16,428 bases of DNA, taken from contig JANTGL010000026.1 in assembly GCA_024762915.1 (NCBI GenBank), positions 1 to 16,428 on the forward strand. Reading direction: 5' to 3'. Position numbers and translations under genes: made by a program. The notes beneath the pieces are model-generated. The model did no database searches, was not told where the DNA came from, and worked only from the letters and a program-made list of their open reading frames with translations. Below are positions 1 to 7,115 of the stretch, in pieces. How positions within the stretch are numbered: the first letter of the stretch is position 1; the number at the start of each line of letters is the position of its first letter. Source of the stretch: Bacteroidales bacterium (lineage in GTDB: Bacteria > Bacteroidota > Bacteroidia > Bacteroidales > JAADGE01).

Positions 1-356
1 TTGTAAAATTTTTATTCTTAAATTATGATTTTAATATTGTAATTGCTACATTTTTTGCCTCTTTATTTGTGGGAATTTTCAGTATTCCGTTTGCATATAA
101 AATTCATAAACCGATTGTTGTTTTCGGAATACCTTCTATTATTCCTATGATTCCCGGTTATTTTGCTTATAAAACGATATTGGGAATGCGAATGTTTACT
201 TTTTTCGATGCTGATGAAATAAATCGAAATATAGCACTTAATTCAATCTTTTCAAACGGTTTTACGACCTTATTTATATTGCTGGCCATTACGGTCGGTG
301 TTGCATCGCCCTTATTAATTTTAGGTAAAGATTTTGCAAAAAAGTTGAAAGATTAA
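1..356 (+). CDS. Threonine/serine exporter family (ThrE_2/YjjB-like) membrane protein, 5'-truncated by window edge
   Basis: Only the 3' end of the gene is present: the frame is open from base 3 to the TAA at 354-356, about 117 codons. A GTG at 69 could serve as a start, but the in-frame codons upstream (ending NIVIATFFASLFV) form a hydrophobic helix continuous with the rest, so the gene very likely begins outside the window. At least three membrane segments are visible, one holding the Pro-rich stretch GIPSIIPMIPGYFAY. That Pro-rich segment followed by an aromatic/Tyr motif is typical of the ThrE_2 (DUF3815, YjjB) half of ThrE-type exporters, which move threonine, serine or small dicarboxylates such as succinate across the inner membrane. 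In many bacteria this half is a separate protein of about 150 residues paired with a YjjP-like subunit; whether that holds here cannot be seen. Substrate is not predictable. It ends at a hairpin shared with the convergent gene. Confidence 0.7.
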   Translation, partial: VKFLFLNYDFNIVIATFFASLFVGIFSIPFAYKIHKPIVVFGIPSIIPMIPGYFAYKTILGMRMFTFFDADEINRNIALNSIFSNGFTTLFILLAITVGVASPLLILGKDFAKKLKD

Positions 357-400
357 AAAATCACCAGTAAATTTTTTATTGATTACTGATGATTTTTCAT
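357..400. terminator. Bidirectional intrinsic terminator between convergent genes
   Basis: An inverted repeat pairs ATCACCAGTAA (360-370) with TTACTGATGAT (383-393), 10 of 11 positions matching, with a 12-nt loop. A T-run follows on the plus strand (393-397) and an A-run precedes it (354-360), which reads as a T-run on the minus strand. It can therefore end both the exporter gene (plus) and the leucine-rich-repeat gene (minus). Confidence 0.75.
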
Positions 401-408
401 ACGTAATT

Positions 409-1332
409 TTATTTCTTTTTTTTCGGAATAATAATTATTGTTGCATTCGGATTACGCTTTTGTAAAAGCGTTTCGAATTCTTTAGCTTCCGCATCGGTAA
501 TGTCAATATTTTTTGCTCTTAACATTAATAAATAAGGAAGACCTAAAAGATAATCCAAACTTTTAGCTTTTATTTTAGATTCCGAACAATCAATATCTTG
601 CAGACTTTTAACTAATTGAATCGGTCGCAAGGATTCCACTTTAGTTTTTGAGCAATCCAAACGTTGAAGGTTTTTTAATTTGGATAAAGGTGTCAAATTA
701 TCAACATTACTTTCACTGCAATTTAAATACATCAATTCGGGCATATAATTTACACCGTCAAGAGAAAAAAGAGAAATATTCTGAGAAACATCCAGTGTCG
801 TAAGCATCTTTAAATCTTTTAAAATTCTTAAATCAACAATAGTTGTATAATGAACGTCTAAATCTCTTAATCTTTCTAAATTACGCAAGGGAACCAAACT
901 TTTCACCATCGTATTTCCGCAATTTACTTTTTCAAGATTATTTAAATAAGAAAGCGGAATAAGTGAATTGATATTATCATTATCGGAACAATCAAGTTCT
1001 TTCAGATTAATTAATCCGCCGATACCGTCCAGACTTTGTAAACCGCTGTTTCCGGCTTTAATAATTTCAAGCATTTGTAAAGCTTCGGCAGGGGCTAAGG
1101 TTTTAATGTCTTTATTGTCTTCTATGTCCAGAAATACCATTTTCCCGATTTCCTGAAGTTGTTCGTCGGTCGGTGTAACATCTTTCCCTTTAAAATGTTG
1201 TTTTTGAATCACTTTTTTCCATGCCGGAGATAAGGAATTCCACCAATCGCGGTCGGTTGATTGTGCCGAAACAGTTGCTGAAAGAATAATTGAAAAAAAA
1301 GCAGCAAAAAGATATTTTAAAAATGGCTTCAT
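409..1332 (-). CDS. Secreted leucine-rich-repeat protein
   Basis: 307 residues. An N-terminal Lys/hydrophobic signal peptide ends near VSA-Q (cleavage after about residue 23), so the protein is exported, to the periplasm or surface. After a Trp-rich linker (WWNSLSPAWKK, 30-40) comes a solenoid of seven to eight repeats of 22-23 residues from about 87 to 275, fitting xxLxxLxCxxTxVxxLxPLxxL, the short SDS22/internalin-like class. Cys sits at the same ladder position in five repeats (115, 138, 205, 227, 249), with Val at 160 and 182. The C-terminus is a cap with a hydrophobic strand ending in four Lys. There is no T9SS sorting domain and no lipobox. Repeats of this kind usually bind proteins; the ligand cannot be predicted. 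It begins 26 nt after the PKD lipoprotein gene and probably shares its transcript, ending at the two-way terminator. Confidence 0.75.
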   Translation of the reverse strand: MKPFLKYLFAAFFSIILSATVSAQSTDRDWWNSLSPAWKKVIQKQHFKGKDVTPTDEQLQEIGKMVFLDIEDNKDIKTLAPAEALQMLEIIKAGNSGLQSLDGIGGLINLKELDCSDNDNINSLIPLSYLNNLEKVNCGNTMVKSLVPLRNLERLRDLDVHYTTIVDLRILKDLKMLTTLDVSQNISLFSLDGVNYMPELMYLNCSESNVDNLTPLSKLKNLQRLDCSKTKVESLRPIQLVKSLQDIDCSESKIKAKSLDYLLGLPYLLMLRAKNIDITDAEAKEFETLLQKRNPNATIIIIPKKKK

Positions 1333-1358
1333 AATTATTAATTTAAAAGTTAAAATTG

Positions 1359-2309
1359 TTATTGTCTGTATTCTAATTTGGCTTCTAATTTTCTTCCGTA
1401 TCCGTCGTCAAAAGAAATTAATGTCGGGTAAAAATCACTTTGCAAGTCGCGTGCTTCAATTCTGAATGTTGTAATTGGTGCTGCATTGTCCAAACTTGAC
1501 CAAATCTCAAATTCTAAATTGTCAGAATTGTAACTTCCGTTAAACCAATACAAATTTTGTGTCATCGGAAAAGTAACGGGAAATTTAGATGTTGAACTTG
1601 TATGTCCGCTTTCTTTTTCGTGATGTCCTGCAAACCATAAATCGACCCAAACATCTGCACCTATATATGTATCCGGTAACCAAACGGTGACTTCGTCAAC
1701 AAGAAGATCCGTCGGAGGTGCTTTAATAATCATTTGGCGTGAGAATTTAGACGTGTCACTGTTGCAAATTGCGTTCAATAAGCATGTGTAAGTTCCTTGA
1801 GACTCAAAAATATGTGTCGGATTTTTAACGGTTGAAGTATCTCCGTCACCAAATTCCCAAAGAAAGGAAGTTGCATGTTTTGAATAGTTTTGAAATTCAA
1901 CATTAGCCGGAGCCCACAAAGAATCGCTGTACGATGCGTAGTCCCAATCGGAATAAGCCGCAGTTGAATCTGCTGTTAAATACAAAGAAATACTTTTAGA
2001 ATCAAATGATTTATTTTGTTTAATTGACAAAGTAACTTTATAAATTCCTTCTTCTTGATAAATATGAACAGCTTCTTTATCGTGTGAGCTTGTATTATCT
2101 CCGAAATCCCAAGTATATTCTAAATCTTTGGTTCTGTGCTCGGCATCCGGATAAAAATAAACAACATAGGGAGCAGAACAATTTTCAACACTGTCGGTAA
2201 TACCGAAAATTTCAACATGTCCTTTACAATTTGACAAAGAAACGGCAAGAAAAATTACAAATACGGGAATAATAAAGCTTAACAGCTTAAGTTGTACGTT
2301 TGTTTTCAT
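1359..2309 (-). CDS. PKD-domain lipoprotein with unknown C-terminal domain
   Basis: I chose the ATG at 2309 (316 residues): it opens a standard signal sequence, MKTNVQLKLLSFIIPVF, ending in a lipobox-like LSNC with Cys28. An upstream in-frame start at 2405 would overlap ychF and bury the signal peptide. Two PKD domains follow: one at about 35-112 with YTWDFGDN (66-72) and HIYQEEGIYKVTL, and one at about 130-196 with FLWEFGDGDTST and HIFESQGTYTCLL. WDFGD and the G-x-Y strand are PKD hallmarks. The last ~115 residues (200-316), rich in Trp and beta-strand pattern, match no family I recognise. PKD folds are beta-sandwiches used for adhesion or carbohydrate contact on the cell surface, so an envelope role is likely but unproven. 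The next gene, 26 nt downstream, is the secreted LRR protein; co-expression is inferred from spacing. The Asn before the lipobox Cys is less usual. Confidence 0.75.
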   Translation of the reverse strand: MKTNVQLKLLSFIIPVFVIFLAVSLSNCKGHVEIFGITDSVENCSAPYVVYFYPDAEHRTKDLEYTWDFGDNTSSHDKEAVHIYQEEGIYKVTLSIKQNKSFDSKSISLYLTADSTAAYSDWDYASYSDSLWAPANVEFQNYSKHATSFLWEFGDGDTSTVKNPTHIFESQGTYTCLLNAICNSDTSKFSRQMIIKAPPTDLLVDEVTVWLPDTYIGADVWVDLWFAGHHEKESGHTSSTSKFPVTFPMTQNLYWFNGSYNSDNLEFEIWSSLDNAAPITTFRIEARDLQSDFYPTLISFDDGYGRKLEAKLEYRQ

Positions 2310-2339
2310 TTGATTAAGGTTTAATGTAATAATACTTTG

Positions 2340-2368
2340 TAAAGATACAAAAAAAGAACCAAAATCAA
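2340..2368 (-). promoter_or_regulatory. Possible promoter of the PKD lipoprotein gene
   Basis: Reading the minus strand, TATCTTTA (2340-2347) is a seven-out-of-eight match to the Bacteroidota -7 box TAnnTTTG. A TTG at 2366-2368 lies 18 nt upstream as a -33 element. The site falls in the 88-nt gap after ychF, just ahead of the ATG at 2309, and supports that start. The -33 element overlaps the 14-bp palindrome at 2363-2376. Confidence 0.35.
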
Positions 2369-2376
2369 ATTTGATT
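2363..2376. repeat. 14-bp perfect palindrome, possible operator
   Basis: AATCAAATTTGATT is a perfect palindrome in the ychF-PKD gap, lying over the putative -33 element of the PKD gene. It could be a binding site for a dimeric regulator. Because the surrounding DNA is very AT-rich, chance is a serious alternative. Confidence 0.25.
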
Positions 2377-2397
2377 GAAAATTTTTGACGAAAAGAT

Positions 2398-3495
2398 TTA
2401 AACATTAAAACGAATATTCAGAATATCACCGTCTTGTACAATGTAAGTTTTTCCTTCAACATGAAAATGCCCTTTTTCTTTACACTTTTGCTCTGAACCG
2501 AATTCGATAAAATCATCATAATGCATCACTTCGGCACGAATAAAACCTTTCTGTAAATCACTGTGAATAACACCTGCAGCTTCAGGGGCCGTCATGCCTT
2601 TTTTTAGTGTCCATGCATGAATTTCTTTCGGTCCTACGGTAAAGAATGTTTGCAAATTTAATAAATCAAAAGCGGCACGAATAAGTTTGTCAACTCCGGG
2701 TTCGTTTAATCCGGCATCTTCCAAAAATTCTTTGCGTTCTTCTATGGTTTCCAATTCCGAAATATCAGCTTCTAATGCAGCTGCGATGGTTAATATTTGT
2801 GCATCTTCGTCTTTTAATGCTTCCGTTACGGCTTCCGTATATTTATTCCCGTTAACAGCAGATGCTTCATCAACATTGCAAACATACATAACGGGTTTTA
2901 TTGTCAGAAGATTCAAATCTTTTACATGTTTTTTATCTTCTTCCTTAATCGGAGCAGAATGAGCCGGTTTAAAATTTTCAAGATGTTCTTTATAAATTTT
3001 CAAAACTTCGAGACCTTTGACAGCCTCTTTATCATTTGATTTTGCAATTTTTTCAAGACGCGTGATTTTTTTCTCAACCGATTCCAAATCTTTTATTTGC
3101 AATTCGAAATTCAGGATTTCCATATCTCTTACGGGGTCAATCGAATCTTCGACATGCGGTAAATTGTCATCATCAAAACATCTTAAAACATGAATTAATG
3201 CATCGGTATTTCTTATGTCACCCAAAAATTTATTGCCGGTTCCTTCACCTTCGCTTGCCCCTTTTGCAATACCCGGAACATCAATAATGTCAACGACCGT
3301 CGGAATTATTTTATCCGTCGGTTGATGTTTTTCAAGTTCGTATAATCTTTGGTCGGGAACTTTTATGGTTCCGAGATTTGATTTATCTGTACTGAAACTG
3401 AAATTGGTAACTTCCGCTTTTGTTTCAGAAAAGCAGTTGAAGATTGTTGTTTTTCCGATGTTTGTAAGTCCTACGATTCCGCATTTAAGAGCCAT
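2398..3495 (-). CDS. ychF: Ribosome-associated P-loop ATPase YchF (OLA1 family)
   Basis: 365 residues, the usual length (E. coli 363). YchF is a cytosolic Obg-related P-loop protein that prefers ATP over GTP and binds the ribosome; it is linked to translation and stress responses. Visible are the P-loop G9-LTNIG-K15-T16, the G3 motif DVPG (72-75), and N207-V-D-E210, the NxxE form of the G4 motif that gives ATP preference. His114, the residue that stands in for the missing catalytic Gln, is present in DDNLPHV. A coiled-coil segment lies at about 130-175, and a TGS domain runs from about 281 to the end (FFTVGPKEIHAW ... DGDILNIRFNV). The P-loop reads GLTNIGKTT rather than the common GLPNVGKST, and residue 35 is Ser (NFSFST) where E. 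coli has a redox-active Cys. The promoter lies in the gap shared with acnB. Confidence 0.95.
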   Translation of the reverse strand: MALKCGIVGLTNIGKTTIFNCFSETKAEVTNFSFSTDKSNLGTIKVPDQRLYELEKHQPTDKIIPTVVDIIDVPGIAKGASEGEGTGNKFLGDIRNTDALIHVLRCFDDDNLPHVEDSIDPVRDMEILNFELQIKDLESVEKKITRLEKIAKSNDKEAVKGLEVLKIYKEHLENFKPAHSAPIKEEDKKHVKDLNLLTIKPVMYVCNVDEASAVNGNKYTEAVTEALKDEDAQILTIAAALEADISELETIEERKEFLEDAGLNEPGVDKLIRAAFDLLNLQTFFTVGPKEIHAWTLKKGMTAPEAAGVIHSDLQKGFIRAEVMHYDDFIEFGSEQKCKEKGHFHVEGKTYIVQDGDILNIRFNV

Positions 3496-3523
3496 TTTTT
3501 ATCTTTTTTGTTTTAAAGGACTG

Positions 3524-3531
3524 CAAAATTA
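3524..3531 (-). promoter_or_regulatory. ychF promoter -7 box
   Basis: On the minus strand TAATTTTG matches the Bacteroidota -7 consensus TAnnTTTG exactly, 28 nt upstream of the ychF ATG. No clear TTG is seen at the -33 distance. A short dyad (GAAAAT-TGA-ATTTTC, 3545-3559) lies just upstream, in the position of the -33 region. Confidence 0.55.
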
Positions 3532-3628
3532 GTTATTTATTTCGGAAAATTGAATTTTCATTTTCTGAATTAAATTTTTCTTGAGTGATATAAATTACAA
3601 AACTTTCAAAAAAATCATCTTAATTTTA

Positions 3629-3636
3629 TATTTTTG
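3629..3636 (+). promoter_or_regulatory. acnB promoter -7 box
   Basis: TATTTTTG matches TAnnTTTG exactly and lies 37 nt upstream of the acnB ATG, diverging from the ychF promoter. No TTG is evident at the -33 distance. The leader between box and ATG is AT-rich with no Shine-Dalgarno sequence, as usual in this phylum. Confidence 0.55.
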
Positions 3637-3673
3637 CAACACTTAAAATTTAACATAAAATAATTTATATATA

Positions 3674-6229
3674 ATGATTGAAAAATATTTAAAACACGAA
3701 GCCGAAAGAAATGCAATGGGAATTCCTGCATTGCCTTTAAATTCGGAGCAAGCGGAAGGGGTATGCGAATTACTTCAAAATCCGACAAAAGGGCAGGAAG
3801 ATTTTTTAATGAATTTATTTACCGAACGTATTTCTCCGGGGGTTGACCCGGCAGCACAAGTAAAAGCCGAATTTTTACATCAAATTATTAATGGTACTAA
3901 ATCATCTCCTTTAATCTCAAAGAAAAAAGCCGTTGAAATTCTCGGAACGATGTTGGGCGGTTATAATGTTGCCCCTTTAATTGATACGCTTTCAAAAGAT
4001 GAATTAGCAGAAGATGCCGTTAAAGCACTCGGGCAAACAACTTTTGTTTATGATGCTTTTCAAACAGTTGCCGATTTATCAAAAACAAATACTTTTGCAA
4101 AAAAAGTTGTTGAATCATGGGCAAATGCCGAATGGTTTACTTCAAAATCGGCGCTTCCGGAACATATAAAAGTGAAAGTTTTTATGGTTGAAGGCGAAAC
4201 CAATACCGATGATTTATCTCCTGCAAGTGATGCTTGGAGTCGTTCGGATATTCCTTTACATTCACTTTCAATGTTGAAAGCTCGCAAAGCCGGAAGTTTG
4301 GAAGAAATCGCAAAATGGAAATCGGAAGGTCATAAAGTGGCTTATGTCGGTGATGTTGTGGGAACCGGTTCTTCCAGAAAATCAGCTACAAACAGTGTGT
4401 TGTGGCATATGGGTGAAGACATTCCTTTTGTCCCGAATAAAAAACGAGATGCTGTCGTAATCGGAAGCGTTATTGCACCGATATTTTTTAATACGGTCGA
4501 GGATTCGGGCGGTTTGCCGTTGACAACTGATGTTTCTAAATTAAATCACGGTGATGTCATTAATATTGATACGGTTAACGGAAAAATTACTTCCGAAAGC
4601 GGAGAAACTCTTTCAACGTTTGAAATAAAACCTAATACTTTAGCGGATGAATTCAGAGCCGGCGGACGTATTCCTTTAATAATCGGAAGAAAATTGACTT
4701 CCGATGCAAGAAAATTTCTCGGTCTGGGCGAAAGTCCTGTTTTCAAAAAACCGAATAATCCGGTTCCTAAACCGAACCAAGCTTATACTTTGGCTCAAAA
4801 AATGGTCGGTAAAGCATGTGATATGGAGGGTGTTTTGCCCGGAATGGCGGTTGAACCAAAAATGACAACCGTAGGGTCGCAAGATACAACAGGACCGATG
4901 ACAGCTGATGAAATTACGGAATTGGCATGTTTAAAATTCCAATCTGATTTTTATTTGCAAACATTCTGTCACACAGCTGCTTATCCCAAGGAAACTGATA
5001 CAAAAATGCACCAAATGTTACCGAAATTTACAACGGTTCGTGAAGGTGTTTCCTTATTTCCCGGTGACGGTGTAATTCATTCATGGCTCAACAGAATGTT
5101 ATTACCTGATACGGTGGGAACCGGGGGCGATTCTCACACTCGATTTCCGCTTGGTATTTCATTTCCCGCCGGATCGGGATTAGTTGCTTTTGCAGGTGCT
5201 TTGGGTAGTATGCCTTTGGATATGCCGGAATCTGTTTTAGTTAAGTTTAAAGGAAAAGCAAAACCCGGAATTACCTTGAGAGATATTGTTAATGCCATTC
5301 CTTTATGGGCAATTAAAGAAGGGCTGATGACGGTTGAAAAAGAGAATAAGAAAAATATTTTTAACGGCAGAATTTTGGAAATGGAAGGCATGCCGGATAT
5401 TACTGCCGAACAAGCTTTTGAATTAACGGATGCTGCCGCAGAGAGAAGTGCTGCTGCCGCAACATACAAATTATCAGAAAATTCGGTTGCGACTTATTTG
5501 CGTTCAAATGTTGCCCTTTTGAATAAAATGATTAAAGACGGATACGGATTTGCTCCGACAATACAAAGACGTATTGATGCTATGGAAGAATGGTTGAAAA
5601 ATCCGAAATTGATGTCGAGAGATGAAAATGCGGAATATGCAGCTGTTATTGAAATTGATTTATCGGAAATTAAAGAACCGATTGTTGCATGCCCGAATGA
5701 TCCGGATGATGTAAAATATATTTCCGAAGTTGCCAATACTCCTGTTAATGATGTATTTATCGGTTCATGTATGACCAATATCGGTCATTACAGAGCGGCT
5801 TCTAAAATATGGGAAGGCTTTGATAGGAATGCGGATGTGCGAACCTATGTTGTTCCTCCGACAAGAATGGATCAGGCAAAATTGAAATCGGAAGGCGAAT
5901 TTTCAAAATTTAATAAGATGGGGGCACGCATTGAACTTCCCGGATGTTCTATTTGTATGGGAAATCAATTGAGAGTTCCGGATGGTGCCGTGGTTTTCTC
6001 AACATCAACCAGAAACTTTGATAATCGAATGGGCCGCGGGGCACAAGTATTTTTAGGTTCGGCTGAAATGGCTGCAATTGTTTCCGGTTTAAAACGAATT
6101 CCGACGGCTGAAGAGTATTTTGAATATTATAATAAATATGTGAAACCAAACGAAAATACGATTTATAAATACCTCCAATTTGATGAAGATGCTGATTTTG
6201 ATAAAGTTTATCACAGAAGAGAAATATAA
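3674..6229 (+). CDS. acnB: Aconitate hydratase B (bifunctional aconitase / 2-methylisocitrate dehydratase)
   Basis: 851 residues, close to E. coli AcnB (865) and alignable along its whole length. It interconverts citrate and isocitrate in the TCA cycle, and AcnB-type enzymes also hydrate 2-methyl-cis-aconitate. The order of domains is the AcnB order, with the swivel domain before the catalytic core: an N-terminal HEAT-like domain (about 1-155, LNSEQAEGVCELL, LLGTM-type GGYN motif), the swivel domain (about 160-370, with GETNTDDLSPASDAWSR and GDVVGTGSSRKSATNSVLW), then the core from about 380. The three Cys ligands of the [4Fe-4S] cluster are C699 (GSCMTNIGH), C758 and C761 (PGCSICMGNQ). Other core motifs seen are SQDTTGPMT, FCHTAAYPK, GDGVIHSWLNRMLLP, GTGGDSHTRFP and STSTRNFDNR. 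It stands alone between a divergent promoter and its own terminator; no citrate synthase or isocitrate dehydrogenase gene is adjacent. Confidence 0.97.
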   Translation: MIEKYLKHEAERNAMGIPALPLNSEQAEGVCELLQNPTKGQEDFLMNLFTERISPGVDPAAQVKAEFLHQIINGTKSSPLISKKKAVEILGTMLGGYNVAPLIDTLSKDELAEDAVKALGQTTFVYDAFQTVADLSKTNTFAKKVVESWANAEWFTSKSALPEHIKVKVFMVEGETNTDDLSPASDAWSRSDIPLHSLSMLKARKAGSLEEIAKWKSEGHKVAYVGDVVGTGSSRKSATNSVLWHMGEDIPFVPNKKRDAVVIGSVIAPIFFNTVEDSGGLPLTTDVSKLNHGDVINIDTVNGKITSESGETLSTFEIKPNTLADEFRAGGRIPLIIGRKLTSDARKFLGLGESPVFKKPNNPVPKPNQAYTLAQKMVGKACDMEGVLPGMAVEPKMTTVGSQDTTGPMTADEITELACLKFQSDFYLQTFCHTAAYPKETDTKMHQMLPKFTTVREGVSLFPGDGVIHSWLNRMLLPDTVGTGGDSHTRFPLGISFPAGSGLVAFAGALGSMPLDMPESVLVKFKGKAKPGITLRDIVNAIPLWAIKEGLMTVEKENKKNIFNGRILEMEGMPDITAEQAFELTDAAAERSAAAATYKLSENSVATYLRSNVALLNKMIKDGYGFAPTIQRRIDAMEEWLKNPKLMSRDENAEYAAVIEIDLSEIKEPIVACPNDPDDVKYISEVANTPVNDVFIGSCMTNIGHYRAASKIWEGFDRNADVRTYVVPPTRMDQAKLKSEGEFSKFNKMGARIELPGCSICMGNQLRVPDGAVVFSTSTRNFDNRMGRGAQVFLGSAEMAAIVSGLKRIPTAEEYFEYYNKYVKPNENTIYKYLQFDEDADFDKVYHRREI

Positions 6230-6241
6230 AAACAAAAATTC

Positions 6242-6271
6242 AGAGCTGCATTTTAAATGCAGCTCTTTTTT
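6242..6271 (+). terminator. Intrinsic terminator of acnB
   Basis: A perfect 11-bp stem pairs AGAGCTGCATT (6242-6252) with AATGCAGCTCT (6256-6266) around a 3-nt loop, followed by a T-run to 6271. It starts 12 nt after the acnB stop codon. Confidence 0.9.
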
Positions 6272-6316
6272 GTATCGGAAGATTGAAGAAAAAAAGATAT
6301 ATTTCTCTTTTTAAAT

Positions 6317-6324
6317 TATATTTG
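6317..6324 (+). promoter_or_regulatory. -7 box of the TapB-like gene
   Basis: TATATTTG matches TAnnTTTG exactly and lies 30 nt before the ATG at 6355, just after the acnB terminator. No convincing TTG is found at the expected -33 distance. Confidence 0.5.
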
Positions 6325-6354
6325 TAAGATTATTAACTTAATAAATTTTATATC

Positions 6355-7044
6355 ATGAAAACACTATTTTCAATTATTTTTATCAGTTCATTAATTTTCA
6401 CATCGTTAAATGCACAAAATTGTGAAGCATACATTCCGACTAAAGTAGGTCAAAAACTGATGTTTCAAACAAGTAATAAAAAAGGAAAAGTACAAAGTTA
6501 TTACTCGCAAGAATTATTTTCTAAAAAAGATAAAGACGGCGGAACGGCTTTTAAAATTATTCAAACTTCATATGATACAAGTAAAAAAAGAGAGATTACA
6601 AATCAAGATACGCTTGAATTTTTTTGTAAAGATAATACATTCTATATTGATATGAGTACATTTCTAAATGAAGAACAAATGAAAGCGTATGATGAATCAC
6701 AAATAACAACGGACTATAAAAATATAGGTTATCCTGTTAATCTTAAACCCGGAATGACATTGGAAGACGGTTATGTTGAGGCAACAATCAATGCCGGAGT
6801 ACCGATTGTCTTCAGAACGGATATTACAAACAGAAATGCTGAAGCATACGAAACAGTCACAACAACTGCCGGGACTTTTAAAACAATTAAAGTTTCACAG
6901 GACTTGAAAGCAAAATTTGCATTTATGAATTTGAAAATGCATACTGTTACTTGGGTAAAAAGTAATATCGGCAACATAAAATCTGAAACTTACGATAAGA
7001 ATGATAAATTAATTTCTGTTACGGAACTTATCAGTATAGAGTAA
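6355..7044 (+). CDS. Exported TapB/DUF3108-like protein
   Basis: 229 residues with a signal peptide (MKTLFSIIFISSLIFTSLNA, cleavage before QNCEAY), so probably periplasmic. The mature part is beta-rich: CEAYIPTKVGQKLMFQ opens the domain, followed by an FFCKDNTFYIDMSTFL segment, a PVNLKPGMTLEDG turn, TDITNRNAEAYETVTTTAGTF and a final TWVKSNIGNIKSETYDKNDKL. This order resembles the DUF3108/TapB family common in Bacteroidota, in which 'PAGTF...KI' and 'GxVKSE' strands recur. The biochemical role of these proteins is not established; TapB was named as a partner of a hydrolase in Vibrio. No lipobox or T9SS sorting domain is present. It has its own promoter and lies 71 nt upstream of the first of two lipoprotein genes that have separate promoters, so joint function is only a possibility. 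No terminator is visible after it. Confidence 0.6.
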   Translation: MKTLFSIIFISSLIFTSLNAQNCEAYIPTKVGQKLMFQTSNKKGKVQSYYSQELFSKKDKDGGTAFKIIQTSYDTSKKREITNQDTLEFFCKDNTFYIDMSTFLNEEQMKAYDESQITTDYKNIGYPVNLKPGMTLEDGYVEATINAGVPIVFRTDITNRNAEAYETVTTTAGTFKTIKVSQDLKAKFAFMNLKMHTVTWVKSNIGNIKSETYDKNDKLISVTELISIE

Positions 7045-7057
7045 AACTGTCAATTTA

Positions 7058-7088
7058 TTGACTTTTTCATTTATATGTTGTAAATTTA
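7058..7088 (+). promoter_or_regulatory. Promoter of the first paralogous lipoprotein gene
   Basis: TTG (7058-7060), a 20-nt spacer and TAAATTTA (7081-7088) form a near-consensus Bacteroidota promoter. The same arrangement with the same spacing recurs exactly 897 bp downstream ahead of the second paralogue, which supports its being functional. Confidence 0.6.
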
Positions 7089-7115
7089 GCTTTCTTAATC
7101 TTTAATATTCATATT

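Noticed and set aside
2310..2405. Earlier start of the PKD protein frame at 2405
   Set aside because: It overlaps the ychF stop and would place the lipoprotein signal peptide internally; a promoter-like sequence lies within it.
3545..3559. Short dyad GAAAAT-TGA-ATTTTC in the ychF-acnB divergent region, considered as an operator
   Set aside because: Six A/T-rich base pairs are easily expected by chance in this DNA; it is noted only as context of the ychF promoter.
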